Shown piece by piece: positions 59,671 through 64,000 of a stretch of DNA of 64,000 nucleotides. Made by a program: the position numbers and the translations under genes. The stretch is from Sphingomonas sp. So64.6b (lineage in GTDB: Bacteria; Pseudomonadota; Alphaproteobacteria; Sphingomonadales; Sphingomonadaceae): NCBI RefSeq assembly GCF_014171475.1, contig NZ_CP048817.1:2790001-2854000 (forward strand), read 5' to 3'. Each line of letters begins with the position of its first letter. The first letter of the stretch is position 1. A model generated the notes under the pieces. It did no database searches and was not told the DNA's origin. It was given only the letters and a program-made list of their open reading frames with translations.

Positions 59671-62211
59671 CTAGTAGATTCCGCCTTCCTTTTGCAAGAA
59701 GTCGGTATCGCGCTGCTGCTCGGCGCGCTGCTCGGCCTGCGCCGCGCGTGCCTTGATCGCCGCTGCCTGAGCCTGTGCGGCGAGTTCTTCCGGCGTCGCG
59801 CGCTTGATCGAACGACGTGGCTCGCTTTCCGGCTTGAACGCTTCCCAGATCATGCCGGCCTTGGGATCGGTACCCGGCCAGCCGCCGAACACTGGCTTGC
59901 CCGAGGCGCGATCGATGCGCACCATGCGGACGCCGGCGGGCGCGCGGAACGGCAGTTTCTGCATCCCCTCATAGGCCTTGACCGCGAACTGTTTGAAGAT
60001 CGGCGCGGCGAGCGTGCCGCCCTGCGCATAACCGCCCATACTCGTTGGTTTGTCGAACCCGATATACAGGCCGCCGATCATCTGCGGCGTGCCGCCGATG
60101 AACCACACATCGGTCGGCCCCGACGAGGTGCCGGTCTTGCCGAACATCGGCCGGTCGAGATCGCGCAGGATCGTCGCGGTGCCGCGCTGGATCACGCCTT
60201 CGGTGATGTGGACCATCTGATAGGCGGTCATCGCGTCGAGCACCTGCTTGCCGCGGATCACCGGGCGCGGCATCGGCTTGCCGTTCCAATCGGGCGCGTT
60301 GCAACGGTCGCACGGCCGCCAATTCTCCGGCCAGATCACCTTGCCGTGACGGTTCTGGACAAAGTCGATCAGGCTCGGCGAATGCCCGCGCCCCTGATTC
60401 TCCAATATCCCATAGGCGTTGACCATGCGCATCACCGTCGTCTCGCCGGCGCCCAGCGCAAAGGCGAGATAGGGCGGATATTTGCCGACGCCCATCCGGT
60501 CCATCAGCCCGACCACCTTGTCCATGCCGGTGGTCGCGGCAGCGCGCACCGTCATCAGGTTGCGCGATTGCTCGATGCCCCAGCGCATGGTGTGCGGTCC
60601 CGAACCGGCGCCGCCACCGAAGTTGCGGAAGCATTTCTGCCCAAGCCGTCCGCCCTGATAGACGCAGAACGGCCCGTCGACGATGATCGATGCCGGGGTC
60701 ATGCCGTTTTCGAGTGCTGCCGAATAAACGATCGGTTTGATCGTCGAACCCGGCTGACGCATCGCCTGAGTCGCGCGGTTGAACGATTGCAGCCGCGAAT
60801 CGAACCCGCCCTGCATCGCCAGCACGCGGCCGGTCGAGGGCTCCATGATTACCATGCCGCCCGAGATCTTGGGGATCGCGCGTAGCGAGAAGGTGCCGCC
60901 TTCGGGCGCGACCGCGATGATATCGCCGACCTTGAGCGCGGCAAATGCGGTACCGCCGGCGCCGCGCACCGGCATCTGCGCGCCCCAGCGCGGCAGCGTG
61001 CCGGTCTGGCCGGTGGCGAAGCCGAGCGTCGCGTCGTTCGCGCCGACCGCGGTCACGATCGCTGCGCGCCAGTCCGAATAATCGAGCCCGATATTGGTGT
61101 TGAGCAAGGCCGGCAGCCAATTGTCGCCGGCATAATCGATATGGCGGATCGGCCCGTTCCAGCCGCGCCCGCGATCATAGCGCAACAGCCCGTCACGCAG
61201 CGCATCCTGCGCATAGCCTTGCAGCTTGTTGTCGAGCGAGGTGCGCACCCATAACCCGCCGGCATAAACGCTGTACGGGTTGCGCCCATTGTCGGCCGCC
61301 TCGCCGAACTTGTCGATCAGCTCGCGGCGGACTTCCTCGACGAAATAGCCGTTAACCCGTTCGAACTTCGGCTTCTGACGCGCGACCGCGCCGATCGGCT
61401 TAACCACCGCATCCTGATATTGCGCGGGCGTGATGAAGCCATTGCGCTGCATCTCGCTAAGCACGAAATTGCGCCGCTTGAGCGCCTTTTCGGTGCTGCG
61501 GTCGGGATCGTAATTGGCCGGCCCCTTGGGCAGGATGGCGAGATAGGCGAGCTGTGCCAGGCTGAGCTCGTTCAGCTCCTTGTCGAAATAGGCATGGCCC
61601 GCCGCGGCGACGCCGTACGCGTTACGGCCGAGGAAAATCTGGTTGAGATAGAGTTCGAGGATCTGCTGCTTGGTCAGCGCATCCTCGATGCGATAGGCGA
61701 GGATCGCTTCCTTGGCCTTGCGCAGATAACTCACCTCATTGCCGATGAGGAGATTCTTCGCGACCTGCTGCGTGATGGTCGAGGCGCCGACCGGGCGGCC
61801 GGAATTGCGCAGGTTGATCAGGATCGCCGAGGCGATGCCGGGATAATCGACGCCGTGATGCTCGAAAAAGGTCTTGTCCTCGGCAGCGAGGAACGCGCGC
61901 ACCAGCAGCGGCGGATATTCGGCATAGCTCAGCTCGACGCGGCGTTCGCGCGCATAGCTGTGGATCGGCGTGCCATCGATGCCGCGCACATTGGTCGGCA
62001 GCGGCGGTTCATAGGCGCGCAGATTCTCCACCGAAGGCAGGTTGCGCGCGACCAGCAGCCACAGCACCAGGATCGCCAGCATGCCGAGCAGCGCAAGGAT
62101 CGCAAGCGTCTTGACCCACCAGCGCGCCCATGAGCGCTGAAGGAAGCCACGAAACCCGTCGACATCGCGACGCAGGCGGAATTTGACGCGGGGGGATTCG
62201 GTTGAGGCCAT
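59671..62211 (-). CDS. mrcA: Penicillin-binding protein 1A (bifunctional peptidoglycan synthase)
   Basis: An 846-residue inner membrane enzyme that polymerises and crosslinks peptidoglycan. Membrane helix at about 35-57. Family 51 glycosyltransferase: RAFLAAEDKTFFEHHGVDYPGI (catalytic Glu), GASTITQQVAKNLL and RKAKEAILAYRIE. Transpeptidase: Ser489 and Lys492 in PGSTIKP, later RNLMTVRAA, and KTGTSSG. An OB-like insert lies between the two domains. The C-terminal tail is Ala/Glu/Gln-rich. The start at 62211 is the first ATG. Confidence 0.96.
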   Translation of the reverse strand: MASTESPRVKFRLRRDVDGFRGFLQRSWARWWVKTLAILALLGMLAILVLWLLVARNLPSVENLRAYEPPLPTNVRGIDGTPIHSYARERRVELSYAEYPPLLVRAFLAAEDKTFFEHHGVDYPGIASAILINLRNSGRPVGASTITQQVAKNLLIGNEVSYLRKAKEAILAYRIEDALTKQQILELYLNQIFLGRNAYGVAAAGHAYFDKELNELSLAQLAYLAILPKGPANYDPDRSTEKALKRRNFVLSEMQRNGFITPAQYQDAVVKPIGAVARQKPKFERVNGYFVEEVRRELIDKFGEAADNGRNPYSVYAGGLWVRTSLDNKLQGYAQDALRDGLLRYDRGRGWNGPIRHIDYAGDNWLPALLNTNIGLDYSDWRAAIVTAVGANDATLGFATGQTGTLPRWGAQMPVRGAGGTAFAALKVGDIIAVAPEGGTFSLRAIPKISGGMVIMEPSTGRVLAMQGGFDSRLQSFNRATQAMRQPGSTIKPIVYSAALENGMTPASIIVDGPFCVYQGGRLGQKCFRNFGGGAGSGPHTMRWGIEQSRNLMTVRAAATTGMDKVVGLMDRMGVGKYPPYLAFALGAGETTVMRMVNAYGILENQGRGHSPSLIDFVQNRHGKVIWPENWRPCDRCNAPDWNGKPMPRPVIRGKQVLDAMTAYQMVHITEGVIQRGTATILRDLDRPMFGKTGTSSGPTDVWFIGGTPQMIGGLYIGFDKPTSMGGYAQGGTLAAPIFKQFAVKAYEGMQKLPFRAPAGVRMVRIDRASGKPVFGGWPGTDPKAGMIWEAFKPESEPRRSIKRATPEELAAQAQAAAIKARAAQAEQRAEQQRDTDFLQKEGGIY

Positions 62212-62356
62212 ATAAGCTTTCAGCCTCTAGCAAGTTTGACGCGGCTTGCCAGCCGATGATTGGAACGGCCCGCCGCATTACTTGGCGTTTAGACTGCGCC
62301 TTCTCAATCCTCCCCCGGCAACCGGGAGAGGGGGACCATTTGCTTCTTCAGCAAAT

Positions 62357-62410
62357 GGTGGAGGGGGCGGCTTCCACAAATGCCGCGCTTGCGGCCCAGC
62401 CCCCTCCACC
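62357..62410. repeat. Inverted repeat in PBP1A/TMEM175 intergenic region
   Basis: GGTGGAGGGGGC (62357-62368) and GCCCCCTCCACC (62399-62410) are perfect 12-bp arms around a 30-base loop. Confidence 0.65.
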
Positions 62411-62434
62411 CCTCGCCTTCGGCTCGCGGTCCCC

Positions 62435-62498
62435 AGTGTTGGGTCGATCGTGCCCCCGGCACGATCTTGGACTGCCGGGGGCAGTCCAACCCAACACT
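62435..62498. repeat. Three-way-junction palindrome
   Basis: An outer 10-bp stem (AGTGTTGGGT at 62435-62444 with ACCCAACACT at 62489-62498) encloses two perfect hairpins: GATCGTGCC/GGCACGATC (62446-62454 and 62458-62466) and GGACTGCC/GGCAGTCC (62469-62476 and 62480-62487). All four arms are exact. Confidence 0.8.
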
Positions 62499-62592
62499 CC
62501 CGCTGCGCGAGCGAGGAATAGCTTGACCGCTTGCACCCTGCCCCGCCCCGGTTAAGTAATGCGAGCGACTCTCCCGGGGGGAAAAGCCGATC

Positions 62593-63252
62593 ATGACGAC
62601 ACGCGCACAGGGCGACCGGCCGAGCGGCCCCGAGCACTCGCTCGAACGCCTGATCTTCTTCTCCGACGCGGTGTTCGCGATCGCCATCACCTTGCTGATC
62701 ATTGAGGTGCATGTTCCCCACGTGCCCTACGGATCGCCGAATCATGCCTATCTCGAGGCGCTCCTGCATCTGACACCGAACTTCTTCGGGTTCATCGTCA
62801 GCTTCTTCGTGATCGGCGCGTTCTGGGCGGCGCATCACCGCATGTTCGGGCTCGCCGCGCATTATTCGGAGCGGCTGGTCGGCGCCAATCTGATGGTGCT
62901 GTGCCTGATCGTGTTCATGCCGTTCGCCACCGCATTCATGAGCGCCAATACCGGCGCGCTGGTGCCGTCCGCGCTTTATGCCGCGACACTGCTGCTGACC
63001 GGGCTGCTCAACCGCCGGCTGATGTTCATCGTGACCTCGGCGCCGGTGGTCGCCGCCGATGTCTCGCCCGAGATGATCGCTTATGTCCGCGCGCGCAGCG
63101 GGACGGTGATCTTCGGCGCACTGTGTGCGCTGCTGATCGCGTTCATCGACCCGCGCTTCAGCCAGTTGGGGTTGCTCACCATCCCGATCTGGCAGCGGCT
63201 GTTCCTGCGCCGGGTCGACCGGCAGGTCGCGCGCAAGGCGGCGGCGGCATGA
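62593..63252 (+). CDS. TMEM175 family membrane protein (DUF1211)
   Basis: A 219-residue integral membrane protein of the TMEM175 family, whose animal members are potassium channels. The marker segment ERLIFFSDAVFAIAITLLIIEV at about residues 18-39 holds the family RxxxFSD motif. Five further helices follow (FFGFIVSFFVIGAFWAAHH, LMVLCLIVFMPFATAFM, ALYAATLLLTGLL, and others). The bacterial role is uncertain; ion conduction is possible. ATG 62593 has AAAGCCG ahead. The gene is divergent from PBP1A. Confidence 0.92.
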   Translation: MTTRAQGDRPSGPEHSLERLIFFSDAVFAIAITLLIIEVHVPHVPYGSPNHAYLEALLHLTPNFFGFIVSFFVIGAFWAAHHRMFGLAAHYSERLVGANLMVLCLIVFMPFATAFMSANTGALVPSALYAATLLLTGLLNRRLMFIVTSAPVVAADVSPEMIAYVRARSGTVIFGALCALLIAFIDPRFSQLGLLTIPIWQRLFLRRVDRQVARKAAAA

Positions 63253-63282
63253 GCCCGGCATGAGCTCGGCATGGGCCCCGGC

Positions 63283-63870
63283 ATGAGTATCGTCGAGATC
63301 CTCGGCGTCGCGGCGAGCGTCAGCCTGCTTGCCGGGTGGCGGCTGTATCTGTGCGTGTTCGCGGTCGGTGTGGCGATGCGCACTGGCTGGGTCGCGTTGC
63401 CGGGTCATTTGTTGCAACTCGATGTGCTGGCCAATCCCTGGGTGCTGGGTGTCGCCGGCCTGCTCGCGGTGATCGAATTCGCCGCCGACAAGGTGATGTG
63501 GATCGATAGCGCGTGGGACGCGGTGCACACGCTGGTGCGGCCGGTCGGCGGTGCACTGCTGGCGCTGGCGATCGTCGATCCGAGCAAGCCCGAATGGCAA
63601 GTTATCGCGGTACTGCTCGGCGGCGGCGCGTCGCTGCTCACGCACAGCGCCAAGGCGGGAACGCGCGCAGTGGTCAATGCCAGCCCCGAACCGGTGAGCA
63701 ATATCGTGGTATCGACCGGCGAAGATGTCGCGACCGGCGGACTGCTGGTACTCGCACTGGCCAATCCGATCGCGGCGGTGGTGATTGCGGTGGGAATATT
63801 GGGCGGCGCGATAGCGGCGCTGGTGGTACTCAGACGGATGTTGAGGAAGCTGATGCGGCGGGCATCCTGA
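63283..63870 (+). CDS. DUF4126 membrane protein
   Basis: A 195-residue protein of the DUF4126 family, with four or five predicted helices (SIVEILGVAASVSLLAGW, YLCVFAVGVAMRTG, WVLGVAGLLAVIEFAADKVMW, VIAVLLGGGASLLTH, ANPIAAVVIAVGILGGAIAALVVL). The segment EFAADKVMWIDSAWDAVHTLVRPVGGALLAL is the family core. The start at 63283 (MSIVEIL) is preferred over the ATG four codons earlier. Function unknown. It follows the TMEM175 gene by 30 bases. Confidence 0.9.
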   Translation: MSIVEILGVAASVSLLAGWRLYLCVFAVGVAMRTGWVALPGHLLQLDVLANPWVLGVAGLLAVIEFAADKVMWIDSAWDAVHTLVRPVGGALLALAIVDPSKPEWQVIAVLLGGGASLLTHSAKAGTRAVVNASPEPVSNIVVSTGEDVATGGLLVLALANPIAAVVIAVGILGGAIAALVVLRRMLRKLMRRAS

Positions 63871-63875
63871 CTCCT

Positions 63876-64000
63876 CTCCCTGCAAGGGAAGGGTAGGGGG
63901 TGGGTCAGCGGCGGACGGGGCTCGAAGCCCCGTTCGGCGCTTTGCGCCGAACGACACGCTTCGCGATCGCACCCACCCCTACCCCCTCCCTTGCAGGGAG
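63876..64000. repeat. MITE-like palindromic element at the window end
   Basis: A 125-base element with 13-bp perfect terminal inverted repeats (CTCCCTGCAAGGG at 63876-63888 and its complement at 63988-64000). The next 17 bases of each arm also pair with few mismatches, and the interior has hairpins GGGGCTCGAAGCCCC and TTCGGCGCTTTGCGCCGAA. It starts five bases after the DUF4126 stop and may run past the window. Confidence 0.75.

Larger units (their letters stand above)
62212..62592. other. Intergenic region dominated by palindromes
   Basis: About 380 bases with no convincing gene between the divergent PBP1A and TMEM175 genes. It contains a hairpin TCCCCCGG/CCGGGAGA near 62310-62328, CATTTGC..GCAAATG, a 12-bp inverted repeat (62357-62368 with 62399-62410) and the three-way-junction palindrome at 62435-62498. 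The minus-strand ORFs through here are shadows. Confidence 0.6.

Overview
The window reads as chromosomal DNA of a high-GC alphaproteobacterium, most likely a sphingomonad (Sphingomonas or a close relative). The pointers are the TonB receptor beside a beta-propeller phytase, a TorF porin, a DUF3035 lipoprotein beside lspA and ileS, an MlaA protein with a proline/alanine-rich N-terminus, an RF2 gene with no programmed frameshift and with SPY in place of SPF, and many GC-rich palindromic intergenic repeats. This assignment is inference from gene content, not from a marker gene. No rRNA, tRNA, CRISPR array or intact insertion sequence was seen.

Layout. 1-2.5 kb: a coupled run of small membrane proteins, part of it a decayed tandem copy, in front of nrdB. 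2.8-7.3 kb: secreted proteins (a ClpP-like COG3904 protein, a transglutaminase-like protein, a Cys-rich membrane protein, a GFA-family enzyme, an ExbD-like lipoprotein). 7.3-8.0 kb: a gene-poor stretch with a TTCCCGT repeat cluster. 8-12 kb: cytochrome c', phytase lipoprotein and a divergent TonB receptor. 12.5-14.3 kb: a MarR-MFS unit. 14.3-22.5 kb: M20 peptidase, HerA-like ATPase, HtrA protease, hflK-hflC, then mrp and a CoA-binding protein. 22.5-31.5 kb: small secreted proteins, homoserine dehydrogenase, an oxygenase-AraC-VOC cluster, GST with divergent HxlR, and a Bcr/CflA transporter. 31.5-36 kb: small accessory genes, including an Asp-rich protein, a solitary ExbD behind a Zur-like dyad, and an orphan YjhX toxin homologue. 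36-42.3 kb: OPT transporter, GH130 phosphorylase, a GT4 fusion and queF. 42.4-44.1 kb: a lower-GC polymorphic toxin/immunity pair. 44.2-49.3 kb: mlaA, a sulfurtransferase-cystathionine lyase unit, and a duplicated TorF porin. 49.6-62.2 kb: a long minus-strand housekeeping block (DUF3035 lipoprotein, lspA, ileS, ribF, M19 dipeptidase, folA, thyA, an exported methyltransferase-like lipoprotein, prfB, PBP1A). 62.6-63.9 kb: TMEM175 and DUF4126 membrane proteins.

How the genes work together. The core genes supply deoxynucleotides and folate cycling (nrdB, thyA, folA), translation (ileS, prfB, queF), envelope building and quality control (PBP1A, lspA, HtrA, HflKC, MlaA), Fe-S assembly (mrp) and sulfur amino acid metabolism. 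Coupling by 1-4 base overlaps is frequent (hflK/hflC, MarR/MFS, sulfurtransferase/lyase, prfB/methyltransferase/thyA, toxin/immunity).

The best candidates for something unusual are the toxin/immunity island, the duplicated small-membrane-protein cassette upstream of nrdB, the exported methyltransferase in the thyA operon, the base-composition island inside the ileS editing domain, and several intergenic structures: MITE-like elements around ribF, a DNA three-way-junction palindrome, and a 14-bp tandem array upstream of prfB.
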